NCBI GenBank assembly: GCA_029448655.1
Contig: JACCLO010000025.1
Location: 1 to 64,000 of the forward strand
From: Wolfiporia cocos
Taxonomy: Eukaryota; Basidiomycota; Agaricomycetes; Polyporales; Phaeolaceae
Length of the DNA stretch: 64,000 bases
Direction of reading: 5' to 3'
Shown: one piece after another, positions 46,622 through 57,034 of the stretch
How the letters are laid out: every line of letters begins with the position of its first letter
How positions within the stretch are numbered: position 1 is the first letter of the stretch
The notes under the pieces: model-generated
Seen by the model: only the letters and a program-made list of their open reading frames with translations
Database searches by the model: none
Told to the model about the DNA's origin: nothing
Translations under genes and position numbers: made by a program

Positions 46622-47772
46622 TGACACAGACTCACTGTGGGACTCACCACCTATCCTGAAGGTGTGGGAAAGATGATAAGATAACGAATCAAGCACAAAA
46701 GAGGTAGTTACCCTAATGGTTACCCTACTGTATAGATCTACTAAGAAAGGGAATGTGGCTTGATGCCAATGTTACCGTGAATGCTATCTACAATGACCAT
46801 GGGAATCCCTAATGGATTATCCTATAGTACGAGAGAGCATGATGGTTACCATGTGGTATCCAGAGAGAAAGGATGGATCAGATGATCCAGTATGCATAGC
46901 CGGTAATGCGGTGGATGCGTTGGTAATGCCATTGGATGGTTGATTACCCTATGACTCAGCACGAAGCATGAGGCATGAATGCCATTGGTCGAAGACCGAT
47001 GATGTGGTTCTTTGGCAATGCTGAAGTACCGGGGTATCATGGGATGCGCCGTGGACCCAATGCAGCGTGCCAATGAGTGGTGTAATAGCCACTCCCCCAA
47101 AAGGGCTACGATAACAGCTTGGCTGTTATCAAGGGTCCGGCTATATCTGCAGTCCATATTCCCATGCTAAGCGTCTATGGGTAGCCTTGTTCAGGTTATA
47201 CCGGTAATATTCCCTAGTCATTGCTCCATAACGTCTGCGATATATACCCTTGTATAATCTGTGACACAGGGATTGTTAGGGCCAAAGGCCAGAACAGTGA
47301 GAGGGATCTGCCATTGGGTGAGATACCAGTGTTTGGCTATTGCCGTGATGGCAGAAGCCCGGAACTTGGTATTCACCGAGTTCCATATGGCCTGTTGTGA
47401 GACTAGCCAATAGGCTTAGATACTGAGGTGGGATCTTAGCTGGACAATCGTCAAAGCTGATGCACGAGGTGTTCTTCTAATCAGAAGTACTGATGGAAGC
47501 TTGTGGGCGTCCACTAGTGCTGAGGCTATGACGTTTGTATGACGATGGGCATTGCTCTAGCCGCATTGTCAGGATGAATGACTAGCGTGTAAGGCTGAGT
47601 CATGGTGCCTTAGTAGCGTGTAAGCGCTGGTCTTAGGACTTGGGCGGGATAATAACCATAAGGTTAGTATTCCAGATGGCAGGTGTCGGATAGGTGTTGG
47701 TTAGATGTGTAAACCCCAAGATAATTGCTAGAAATGTCGGAAAAATGCCTAAAATGCCACAACTCTGTGACA
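46622..47772 (-). mobile_element. Second solo LTR of the same family (1151 bp), imperfect TSD GCATG/GCGTG, with nested insert
   Basis: On the - strand it runs from TGTCACAGAGTTGTGG to CTGTGTCA. The flanks are GCATG (46617-46621) and GCGTG (47773-47777), four of five equal. It aligns with 45437-46521 except for about 290 extra bases in the middle, which contain a family D LTR (47035-47266). The decayed TSD and the nested insert make it older than the first copy. No internal genes are present. Confidence 0.75.
47035..47266 (-). mobile_element. Family D solo LTR nested in the 46622-47772 LTR
   Basis: It matches the insert at 2982-3235, most clearly in GTAATAGCCACTCCCCCAAA. It begins TATCA and ends TCTGTGACA on the + strand (TG..TA ends when read on the - strand). 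The flanks are CGGGG (47030-47034) and CAGGG (47267-47271), a one-mismatch 5-base duplication. Confidence 0.7.
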
Positions 47773-48481
47773 GCGTGTAAGGGGGAATACTGATAGCATT
47801 ATGGAAGGGTGCCTCCTGGGGTACATCACATGATACATGACATATTGTCTGATTAGATAGGTGTGGGTGGTAGTAGCTACATCACATGACAGTCACTGTA
47901 GTATAACATGCTAGCATCACATTAGTTACTCGTTACTAGGTCATGTGCCAGGGCTTTGCATGGACCAGTTACTTTAGGGTAATTACTACATCTCTGCTTT
48001 TGGTCATGTATATTACCATAGCATGACTGGGGCTTACTCCCCAGTCTTGTTATTCTCAACAATGGGGCTTGTCCCCCTTTACTCATTACTTCCTGCATGC
48101 TAGCCTTGCCTCTATTACCTCAACTACCTTGCTGGGCCTTGTCACCTCAGCAATGTTGGTCAGCACAGCTGATTGACCCAAGGGCTATAGGGGGTGGATG
48201 CCATCCACTATTGCATACAGGCATTGGATATAGGGTTCCCTGGCAGGGCCGGTAGCACAGTACATGTACTGTGTCAGTAGATGCACATGAGTGTCATGTG
48301 TGCGCTGGTTGGTACGTCCCCCAGCACAGATTGTGACAGGGCCTCAGGTGAAGGGTCATCCACATCCATTGCACCCTCTCCATTCAGCTCCAGCATCACA
48401 CCATCCACCCCCATCTCAGTGCTCATGGCCCTGTGCTCCACATCCTTCTCCGAGTCCTTTGAGTGCTGAAGCGAGGGACTT
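47773..48481. other. Intergenic stretch, no gene recognised
   Basis: It contains short repeats of ACATCACATGA (47822, 47879) and pyrimidine-rich patches (48050-48150). Only short frames are present. Confidence 0.4.
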
Positions 48482-49123
48482 CAGTGCTGGAGATGCATCT
48501 TTAGAGACACCATAGATGCATCTAGGGCACTCTAAGCAATCTTAATGCCCAAGTGTGCTGCATAGATGCATCTGAATAAAATAAGATACATCTGCACAAG
48601 AAATACCTGTGCAGGGTTCGAACACCTGACCCGGGATTAGCGAAGTCGCAACCTGTACCACTTCGCTAAATGGTCTTGGTATGCAGTCACATACTTGTAA
48701 ATATGATCCATTTTATGTCCTTTCATCGCCATAGCTGTTAATTGTCAAGTCACACCTTAGTGCAATGTTCCATATTGCCCTGTAGGTAATTTATGACAGC
48801 ATCCTTCCCTCATTGCAGATTTGTGGGATACATCACTAAAGAGATGCATCCTGAGTTCAAGGAACACTTGAGCTTACTGACAGAATGTTAAATTTTATTA
48901 TGACCGTTATTATATCAACTGACTATATATTTGCATAAGATTTCCCTTTCACCAGCTGCTTTAGCTGAGTGGTTTCAGCTGTCATTTCGCTGAGGTCTTA
49001 TGGTTCCTGGTTCAATTCCCGGCTTGCAACACTTTATTTTGATACCAACGGGCGCCTAATTTCGATGACTTAGAGTGCCCCAGATGCATCTGCGGTGTCT
49101 CTAAAGATGCATCTGTGGCACTG
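48482..49123. mobile_element. hAT-like MITE (642 bp) with tRNA-like arms in inverted orientation
   Basis: The inverted ends start CAGTGC and share about 56 bases, including AGATGCATCTTTAGAGACAC and GGGCACTCTAAG (48482-48537 against 49123-49069). CAGTG fits the hAT end rule. I find no clear 8-base duplication. Inside, two tRNA-like segments face opposite ways (about 48680-48608 on -, 48956-49028 on +), each with an A-box- and a B-box-like sequence. There is no transposase frame. Confidence 0.65.
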
Positions 49124-50036
49124 AAACTCTACCTGGAGCACTGCACTTGTGGCCAGGACATGCTTGATGAACTTGTGGCAGCACAGCTGGAAGAGCAGGA
49201 ACCCCTCCTGTGCCTCAGTGGTGCTCAGATAGCATGTGTGCAGGTCCCTGAGTGCTCCGTCAATGTCACCCCACACGCACTGTATTCAGGATGGACAGCT
49301 GCATCTGCATGTTGCACATCTCCCAAGCCTGTGGCACATCCAATGGTCAACATCAGGGAGGAGGATAGTGCATATATGCACATATTAAGGGAGCAGACAT
49401 GACAGTCAATGCACCAGAGATTGGGAAGTGAGGGTAAATAGTATCCAAGTGAGTGCTTTCAGCATTTTGGTTCTGTCATGGCAACTATTCCCATTAGCAT
49501 AATGGCAATAGAATGAAGCAGGGCTTAGTAGGGTGTGCAGAGGGAGAAACCAATAGAAGAGCTGCACATACAGTGAGCAAGCAGGGTTGCATGTGAAGAC
49601 CACAACCTCTGCTTCACAAGGGCAGGAAAATGTGAGTGGGGAGGAGGCATCAGCAGGGGTTGGTGAGCAAGATGATGTACCTGCTTGCACATCACTGTGA
49701 ACAAGGGTGTCAATGGGTACATGCACACTGTGGACCAGGGAGCAGGTGAGGACCTCACATCAGCAGAGGTGTCATGTAAGGTGCAGGAGAGGCTGGTGCT
49801 GTATTGGAGGTGGATGGTACACTTGTGAAGAGCGAAGGTCCAGTTGAGGGAGAGAAGGATGAATGCATTGACAGCCCCAAGAGCTAGCCTTTATAGTACT
49901 TGACTCCAACTTTCAAGAGCTGACTGAAAGAATGACAGATTGAATATACACCATATGGTATGATTGAAGATGTTGCCCAATCAAGTAAGGGACTTGCTAA
50001 ATCAGATGGGAGTCACATCATGAAGACATTGCCTCA
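49124..50036. other. Stretch without a convincing gene
   Basis: The + frame at 49115-49402 (YLEHCTCGQDMLDELVAAQL) overlaps the MITE end and has no known domain. The rest is of mixed composition with short frames. It may be a decayed gene interrupted by the MITE. Confidence 0.35.
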
Positions 50037-50410
50037 GTCACCTCATGGTTGCATGGCTGGAAGAACAGATGCTTCACATTGCTGAACAGAATATCTGTGC
50101 TGCACATCAGCTCAGGGATGCCATGGGCCTTCAGCCATGCGAAGTGCACACCAATCTTCTGTGAGCCCATCAGTAACTGGTACCACAGCCCATTTTCACC
50201 TCACCAGGAAGACACTTCCCATCAAGTGCTGGGCACACAAACACTTCAGGCAGCCTGAGCAGGCACTGGCCCTTGATCTTGATGAGCATGTCCTGCTTGA
50301 TCATGTCTGCCATCTCCTTCTTTTGCTCCTCATGCTTGCTCACCTCCTTCAGGTTGGTGATCTGATTCAAGATGGCATTGAACTGGTGCCTGTCTGGAGA
50401 ACAATATGTT
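50037..50410 (-). pseudogene. Broken gene remnant of unknown type
   Basis: On the - strand an open stretch reads MNQITNLKEVSKHEEQKKEM and later IKIKGQCLLRLPEVFVCPAL. After a frame change it continues MGSQKIGVHFAWLKAHGIPE and FFQPCNHEVTEAMSS. The sequence has the character of coding DNA, but I do not recognise the family, and the frame shift near 50170 suggests a pseudogene. Confidence 0.4.
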
Positions 50411-50589
50411 ATTGACCAATGAATGTTGCATCAGGGTCTTTGAAGGGCTGTGGACATATGGTAAGATCAAGGACAGCAGACAGTAGGCCCTGTACTGGCC
50501 CCTGTATGCAACAGGGTGCCATCATAGATATCCTTCTTGCTTCAAAACCATTCAACTTTTAAGGTAGTTGTGCCAATCTGTAGTACATG

Positions 50590-51055
50590 TGTCACGAGCA
50601 CGTCACGACCATGTAATAGCTTAAGTACTGAGACCCACCGATGCCAACAGAGTTGGCATTGTGCCCTTTTGGCACAATGGTTATTGCATTACGGCTGGAG
50701 AATTGTATTGGGTCCACACCAGCGCGTGATATAATGCCAACTCTACCTGGTCGACGGTTCGAACCCCTCTCGAACCAAGGCTGAGGAATCTCGGACTGAA
50801 TTGCCGAGCGCTTCCGGGGGGTGTGCTTAAGATTCGCTGGGAGGCTCCAACCTGAGGGCCCCAGCCCATGGTCTTTCATCGGGACGATGAAACTAGAAGG
50901 GGAGGTGATGTCACGAGCACGTCACGACCATGTGCCATAATAGCTTAAGTACTGAGACCCACCGATGCCAACAGAGTTGGCATTGTGCCCTTTTGGCGCA
51001 ATGGTTATTGCATTACGGCTGGAGAATTGTATTGGGTCCACACCAGCGTGTGATA
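50590..51055 (+). mobile_element. TRIM: miniature LTR retroelement (466 bp), TSD ACATG
   Basis: Two direct repeats, 50590-50731 (142 bp) and 50909-51055 (147 bp), are nearly identical. Both start TGTCACGAGCACGTCACGAC and end GTGATA, that is TG..TA. The element is flanked by ACATG on both sides (50585-50589 and 51056-51060). The 177-base interior ends with the purine tract GAAGGGGAGGTGA directly before the second LTR. It contains TGGTCGACGGTTCGAACCCC (50748-50767), which looks like the complement of a tRNA 3' end with its T arm. There is no coding capacity, so it depends on another element's enzymes. Confidence 0.88.
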
Positions 51056-51308
51056 ACATGAATCTACAAGTTTCTATTTGCATGCTCTCTGAGGGACTGT
51101 GCTTATTACTGAGCAAAAACCGTGCATCTCACAACTGCCATTACAGTTGTTCTGAAATATAATGACACTTGTCAATTTTTTTTTGCATGTTGATGTTGTT
51201 TCAACATGTCAATCTTCCGAGCCAATGTTCTGAGCCCATAAGTGCCTGTAAGCACCCGTATCATGCACTGGCACTCCTTCATCTCAAGCACTTTTTCCTG
51301 ACATCAAT
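51056..51308. other. Leader region of the broken gene at 51309
   Basis: Short spacer; T-run at 51177-51183. No further feature is seen. Confidence 0.35.
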
Positions 51309-53064
51309 ATGTCCTTACCCTCTGCAGATGAAGACGAGCTAGTTCCTGATAGAATACCTACTCCTATGCCACAAAATTCCAATGAAGAAATCGACGAAAA
51401 TGAGTTCGATGAACTAGATTCTAGTAGTGACTACAATACACGCACCTTCAATGAACAGATCCTGGAAGCAATAGCAGAATTGAGTGTAGGCAGTGAGATT
51501 CTAATGATTTCAGTTCCATATTGTCATTCTCATATGAATAGCCCATAAATACTTCCAAGTACTGCCACATATTGCAGCTAAACAGGCTAAGATTGTGGCC
51601 GCTAAGGCATGGCGCAAAGTGGTGGAGTCAAAGTGCAAGTCAGCTGTTCAGAAGGGCAAGCTCAGAAGGGGCTGGTCTGCTGATTCTGAAGGCACTAAGG
51701 AACAGCCCACCAAGAAATCTGTGCCTCGGATGAAGCTGATTCATTGACTGAAAACCCCAAAGTAACTGCATACATCTATGTCTTACCCACAGGCTTGACT
51801 GCATCTGGCAGCACCTCGTGTGCATGGTGGGGCTCTAAGGCTACAGACCCTATGCCTATAAAGTGTGGGCCATTCTTTTTCACTGTCGATGATAGCTTCT
51901 CTTCGCTCAAAACTCAGCTTGCTAAGACTTTGCCCTGCCGTCTTGAGTGTCTTGTTCTAAACAAAATCCAGTGGCATTTTGACAAGCCTGCTAATTCAAA
52001 ACCCAAACCTCTTGGTGATACGAATGGCTACAAAGCAATGATGCAAGCCATCAGTGAGCATACAAGGGACTTGGTCATTCAGATCCATATGCCTGAGCTG
52101 GGTGAGTCTGAGAACAATCATGACCAGGTATGTCACTGTCATAGCAGCTCTCATTTGCTAACATCAGATTTTCCATGCTCGCCATCCAGCCCTGGGACAC
52201 TGGTGACCCCAACCAGATCTGTAGGCTATTTTCTCTTGACGAGAATAGGGATATGCCTACCACCTTGCGTGTCCGTCTGCAGATTGTATGTACTGCAGTC
52301 CTCTAATGAATGGTGCTATTTTGACATGCATATAGGCTGGTCTAAATGAAGTCTGTGGTCCAATCATAGTGGAGCTGCTCAAGTGTTACCCTGAAAATAA
52401 TCATGGTGCTCTCTTTCCGAACAAGCACATCTACAAAGACAAGGGATGATACTGGGAGCTCACTGATCTTCGACTGAAGGTTTGGGCTAATGCAATTGTA
52501 TGTGACAGGGCAATGTCTGATGTTTGCACCTAATGTGTAACCTCAAATACAGGCTTCGAAGATGGCATTGCTTGATGCGCCACCAGTATCTGTCCATTTC
52601 TCAGATCACCAAAAACTCAAGATGCCCACTCAGGCTGTTGCACCAATGCCTGCAGCAACAACAGCTTCAGTTCCTGGATCACAATTCAATCCCTGATGAA
52701 CCCTGCCATGCTTTTTGCCCCACATTTCCATCCTGGTGTCTTTCCTTTTCCTATGCCTCAGCTGATGCTTCCACATGCTGCTCCATATGCTCCACCTCTA
52801 AACCCTGCCTTTCCAGCTCCTGCTGCTCCGGTCAGGCTCCCATGCCAAGTGTCTCTTGAAGAATTCTGCAACAAGTACCATATCCCTGACAGCGACCAAG
52901 CGAAGCTCTGTGCAATGGATGCTGTTCCAGGAGACACGAATGTCGAGACCCTTCCATGAGAGGAGTGGGAGGGTAAAAGGAAGTTTACGCACCTAGCATG
53001 GGGACATTTTCTTGCAGCACACAGGGCTTTTCTTGCTGATGTCACAAGTGGTTCTTTTGTGTGA
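51309..53064 (+). pseudogene. Broken multi-exon gene of unknown function
   Basis: Consecutive pieces read like exons of one protein: an acidic start (MSLPSADEDELVPDRIPTPM), AAKAWRKVVESKCKSAVQKG, TAYIYVLPTGLTASGSTSCA, PFFFTVDDSFSSLKTQLAKT and IVELLKCYPENNHGALFPNK. Then follows a Pro/Met/Ala-rich part (FHPGVFPFPMPQ) and a C-terminus FTHLAWGHFLAAHRAFLADV. Breaks are a frame change near 51740, TGA at 52447-52449, a shift near 52694 and TGA at 52957-52959. I believe similar uncharacterised proteins are frequent in Agaricomycetes repeats, but I cannot name the family. GT..AG introns at about 52129-52189 and 52286-52334 fit. Confidence 0.55.
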
Positions 53065-53144
53065 TACGATCCAGTGTTATCACATTTTATGTCCCGTCCT
53101 GCTTTGTACAAGATAATATGTATCATCTCACTGATACATAGCTA

Positions 53145-54940
53145 CTATTCGATAATGTAACCGGCATGTTTGAACCAACCATGAGCCATCTCTGCTGTAA
53201 TACAACCACATGCCTCCAACAATGCTGCCTTTGGATCCTCCTCAGCCCGTATCTGTGCACCGTGGCAGCAAATGAATTTCTTCACTGTGGCAGCATTGTG
53301 ACTTCTCATGCTAGGATGGGGACAGGCTGACTTACATGTGCTGAACAACTCCTCAATCGGATTGAGATCAGGTGAATAAGGGGGAAGATATATCAATAGG
53401 CAGCCTAGCTCATGAGTATATGCTAATGAATATCAAGCTGATACACATACCTGCTGCACGAACAACTTCAGCTAAATTCTCCGCATAGTGGATCCGACAA
53501 TTGTCCAGGACAATCGCTGAGCGCTCATCGGGCCATGGTTTCATCTGTGGCAGCTAGAATACAGAATATGCCAGCAAATAACTGACGAAGATAACAGTAC
53601 TCACAACATCTTCGACAATAAAATTGTAGAATGCCTGGGAATCACATGACCCCGGAACAACCTTTGCGGCAATATACCCATCCAGCGATAACGCAGCGGC
53701 TAACGAGTACCGGTCCCCACGCATGAAGACATCAACTAATTTTGGGGCCTCACCGCAAAGTGAATACCTATAATGCCTATTGTATGTGTGGTCATTCTTG
53801 CTAGTTTCATCCACAAAGATGAACTCTGCACCGGTCCCCAGAAAGTTGTTGTCACGAATCTCATCATGCCATGCAGCTCGCTGCTCCTCATCCCTCTCTG
53901 CCGCAATCTTCTGAAGTAGCTTGTGTGTAAGCCCTGCCTCCTGTACGTTTTGTTGTAGCGCTGAGACTGAGATTGAGATGCCGTGGTGAATAGCCAGCCA
54001 GAAAGCAAGCTCATCAAGGTATGTGTCAAGATGATTGGTGTACAGTAAGTGAATAGAGTCCATCACAGCGCAAGTAATTATGCGAGTACGTCCTCGCAAT
54101 GGTGATGGAGGTTTGACGACCTGGCCGAGATCGCGGAAGATTTTTTGCCAGCGGTAGAGACTGCTACGTGAGACTGCTGTTACGGGTCGAATACCCGTTC
54201 GTATATTCGAGTCGCGAATATAGATCGTTCTTCTGCACGTAGGCATGTCGCCGTATGCAAGGCAAATACTCGTTAGATGCCTTCGGGTCCTAAGTGAAGT
54301 CCTTAGGAGATCGGTTAATATCCAATACGCGTTAGAGGATATAATCTGTTCAAGTGTGAGTCGAATAGAATATAAGACTCGCCTAAGTCCGAGAAGTCAG
54401 TGTGCACTTCGAGGACTTAGTCGTTCGATTGCTCGAGTGAGAAATACTGAGCGTAGTTTCCTACGTTTGAGAACGAGTATAAGACTTCTTGTTTATACAA
54501 CAAGGTCGAGCTGAAGAGCCTCGACAGTAAGTACATTAGTTTATATACTACATTGGGTTTCAGGGGTCAAGTCCGTCCCAGATGTCACCAATACTATCTA
54601 TGCTATAGTACCAAACGTTTGATAGGTATGTAGTGATATACCTGAGATGATAGATAGGAATGATGGCGGTTGAACGCCATCTATCAGCTAACAAACGGTG
54701 AACATGAAACGGTGACAGAGTTGGATCTGCCAAAGATGAAACGCGCCCTATAGACTAGTACAACTGGGGATGCACCCAGTAGAGTCACGAGTAGCCAGGG
54801 GAGTTGGTTGCGCAACAAGTCCCTGTATCGTATTCGACCGGTGGTGAGTTCTGTCGATATTTCGAAAAATCAAAATAACCGTAACAACTGCTAAAATATC
54901 GTCCTCGTCCCAGCCATTATTCCGCAGCCGTAGGGCACAG
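53145..54940 (-). pseudogene. Tc1/mariner (IS630-like) transposase gene with two introns, interrupted by a solo LTR and truncated
   Basis: On the - strand the N-terminal helix-turn-helix reads NNGWDEDDILAV and, after the LTR at 54178-54886, SRSSLYRWQKIF. The frame joins exactly when the LTR and one GCAGT copy are left out. Next come a first catalytic region with FIFVDETSKND (D), AIVLDNCRIHYAENL (D) and IYLPPYSPDLNPIEE (E), the DDE set of this superfamily. Introns GTGAGT..CTAG (about 53568-53512) and GTATGT..CTAG (about 53450-53405) separate the last three parts. The N-terminus is cut at 54942 by the LTR of the family A element. In intact form it would cut and paste its element at TA sites. 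The transposon's own inverted ends are not seen. Confidence 0.85.
54178..54886 (-). mobile_element. Solo LTR, family B (709 bp), TSD ACTGC, inside the transposase gene
   Basis: On the - strand it starts TGTTACGGTTATTTTGATTTT and ends CGACCCGTAACA, so the inverted ends are TGTTACGG/CCGTAACA. The flanks ACTGC (54173-54177 and 54887-54891) are identical. It holds the core promoter GTAGTATATAAACTAATGTA and the AGCTCGACCTTGTTGTA block shared with 7197-7260 and 45190-45240. This is the complete LTR that defines family B in this window. Confidence 0.92.
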
Positions 54941-54942
54941 TA

Positions 54943-55313
54943 TGACACAAGCGCTATCTCAAGCAACTACTCAGGGGAATATTACTTGCGTGGAAGCGTA
55001 TTCCTAGTCTGAGGCTACTCAAGGCAACAAAGGCCAAGACGAGTCTGGGGTGTTCCCTGCTCGTCTGGCTGGTATATATGCTCATAGGCTGTTTGTACAT
55101 GTTTGGCTACTATACAGTATTACGTAAGCTGATAGACCGTTTAGAGTATGGTAAACCCTATCGTAGGTGTAGAGCCACATCAAGGGTGTCCGGGGTCTGT
55201 GTAGGCACGTGTGGGGTGTTCGGGGTCCTTGCACGTGATGCATAGGCGGGCGCTTAGATAAGATAAGGGTTGTCCCTAGTCGCAAGCAAGTTGGAGAAAA
55301 TCGGCTTGTGACA
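54943..55313 (-). repeat. 3' LTR of right family A element (371 bp)
   Basis: On the - strand it starts TGTCACAAGC right after the purine tract AGAAGAGGGGATAC and ends GCTTGTGTCA. 54943-55133 is almost identical to the surviving part of the 5' LTR (62807-63005), with roughly one visible difference (TTGCGTGG against TCGCGTGG). This suggests fairly recent insertion despite the coding lesions. Confidence 0.9.
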
Positions 55314-57034
55314 GTATCCCCTCTTCTAGCTGCGTGTCCCCACGCCCAGCAATCACTTTGTACATGTTTTGGTCAACATGGCACGGGTGGTCTACGGTTT
55401 TCTTGCATATATGTGGATGCGCGAGTTGGAGGGTGTTTAAGACCGGGTAGATCCAATATCCTTTTGATTCAGGTATGGTGGATTCTACGGGTTGTCCAAC
55501 TCGTATTCCGTATTGCATGACCCGTGCTTGTGAATCGCAGAACCAGAAGTTACGAGCGACGAGCTTCTTTTCGTAGGCATAGAATGGTATACTGCCCTTG
55601 ACAAGAAGCGTAGTGTCTATGTCGTCGTATATGATGAACTCCTTCGGGTTCTCCCTAAGTCCCATTTCCTGAGCTTTTTGTTCAAAGTCCTCCCACTCTG
55701 GGTCCCATTTGGTGTTAGACTGGTCCCAGCCAGTGTTTCTGTTTTTCCACTGGTTACCTGGGGCGGATGGTCTTGCTTCGAAGAATTTTGTAACGAGCTC
55801 TTGGTAATGGTTCAATCCACGTTTTCGTTCCCATGTTTTAGTCCCGTCAGACCACTCGACTTCTAGCTCGATTCGCCCTCGGTCTTCCCTGGATTCGAGG
55901 ATCCTGAGAGGCCTGCGAACGTCATTGCTTTCCGTCACTTTACTGTGGTCCTGATTGGGGAAGGCGGGCGGTGTGTATGGTAGGAGTAAGACCTCGTTGA
56001 ACACTGGGTATATCCCGCGCATGTCTGCGGGGAGGTCTAGTTCGTATGCTCCATGCCCGACCTTCTTCGTGACCTTGTACGGTCCAAACCGCTTGGAGTC
56101 AAGCTTCTTGGTTGGGTGGCCCATGTTTATGTTGTGGCCGTCGACCCAAACCAAGTCGCCTTCAGAGTATGATAGTGGCAATGTCCGTTTCCTATCGTAG
56201 TACTCTTTCATGCGTAGTTTAGCTTTCTCCAGGTTCTGTGAAGCGAGTTTGGATATGGTGTGCATGTGTTCAATCCAATCCCGTGCTACCCCCTCTTCTT
56301 GTTCCGGCGCCTCTACACCTGTGAAGGGGTGGTATCCGTGCATAAGGTAAAAGGGACTATATCCCGTGCTACTGTGTACGTGTGTTTTGTACGCAAAGCT
56401 TGCCAGCGGGAGTAAGTCCGGCCAGTTCATATGAGTATCGTTAATAAATAATCTAAGGTAGACCTCGAGTTCCTGGTTCATACGTTCCGTTTGCCCGTCT
56501 GTCTGTGGGTGGAACGCGGTACTCGGGTTTCCTTGTATGCCTAATCTACGATATACGTCCTTTATGAATTCTGATACAAATTGTGGTCCTCTGTCACTAA
56601 ATATTTTCTTTGGTAGTCCGTGTTGTGCATATACTTTATCTACGAATATGTTGGCCCATCCTTCGGCCGATAGTTTAGTCATTGTTGGTACAGCTATATA
56701 GTCTTTTGACTTCATGTCTACTACTACTATTATCGCGTCGTGACCCTTGGAAGTGGGGAGTCCCGTGATCATGTCTACGGAAATGTTCTCCCAATTGTGT
56801 GCTGGAGTTGGGTTTGGGTTGAGTGGAGCTGCGCGTTTGGATCGGTCCGGCTTAGCGGCCTGGCACTTGATACAGGCTTTGACGTACTGGCAGATGTCTG
56901 AACGCATCTTGGGCCACCAGTAGTCGGTGTATAGCCGTGTACGTGTTTTCGGTACCAGGGTGTCCCGCTGAGACGGTGTCGTGGAATGAAGAAATGATTT
57001 TTCCAATCAATTCTTCGTCCCGAGGGATAATCAA
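55276..57034 (-). pseudogene. Integrase and chromo-like domain, right family A copy
   Basis: A long frame at 57006-55276 carries the zinc region C's (ACIKCQAAK) and the D,D-35-E core (SVDMITG, FSDRGPQF, GQTERMNQ). It then has the GPYKVTKKVGHGAYEL fold and a chromo-like stretch, LRILESREDRGRIELEVEW..GTKTWERKRGL (about 55915-55815). The HH half of the zinc finger is in another frame (57034-56940) after a short indel. The C-terminal tail (MYKVIAGRGDTQLEEG...LACD) ends 38 bases inside the 3' LTR. Integrase core residues are all intact. Confidence 0.9.

Noticed and set aside
48600..49030. Two possible tRNA genes (A- and B-box motifs near 48608-48680 and 48956-49028)
   Set aside because: Acceptor and T-arm pairing fail and the anticodon arms do not fold properly. 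They lie inside inverted repeats, so I treat them as tRNA-derived repeat parts.
49115..49402. Gene starting MALKLYLEHCTCGQ
   Set aside because: It begins inside the MITE end, has no recognisable domain and no support from splice sites.
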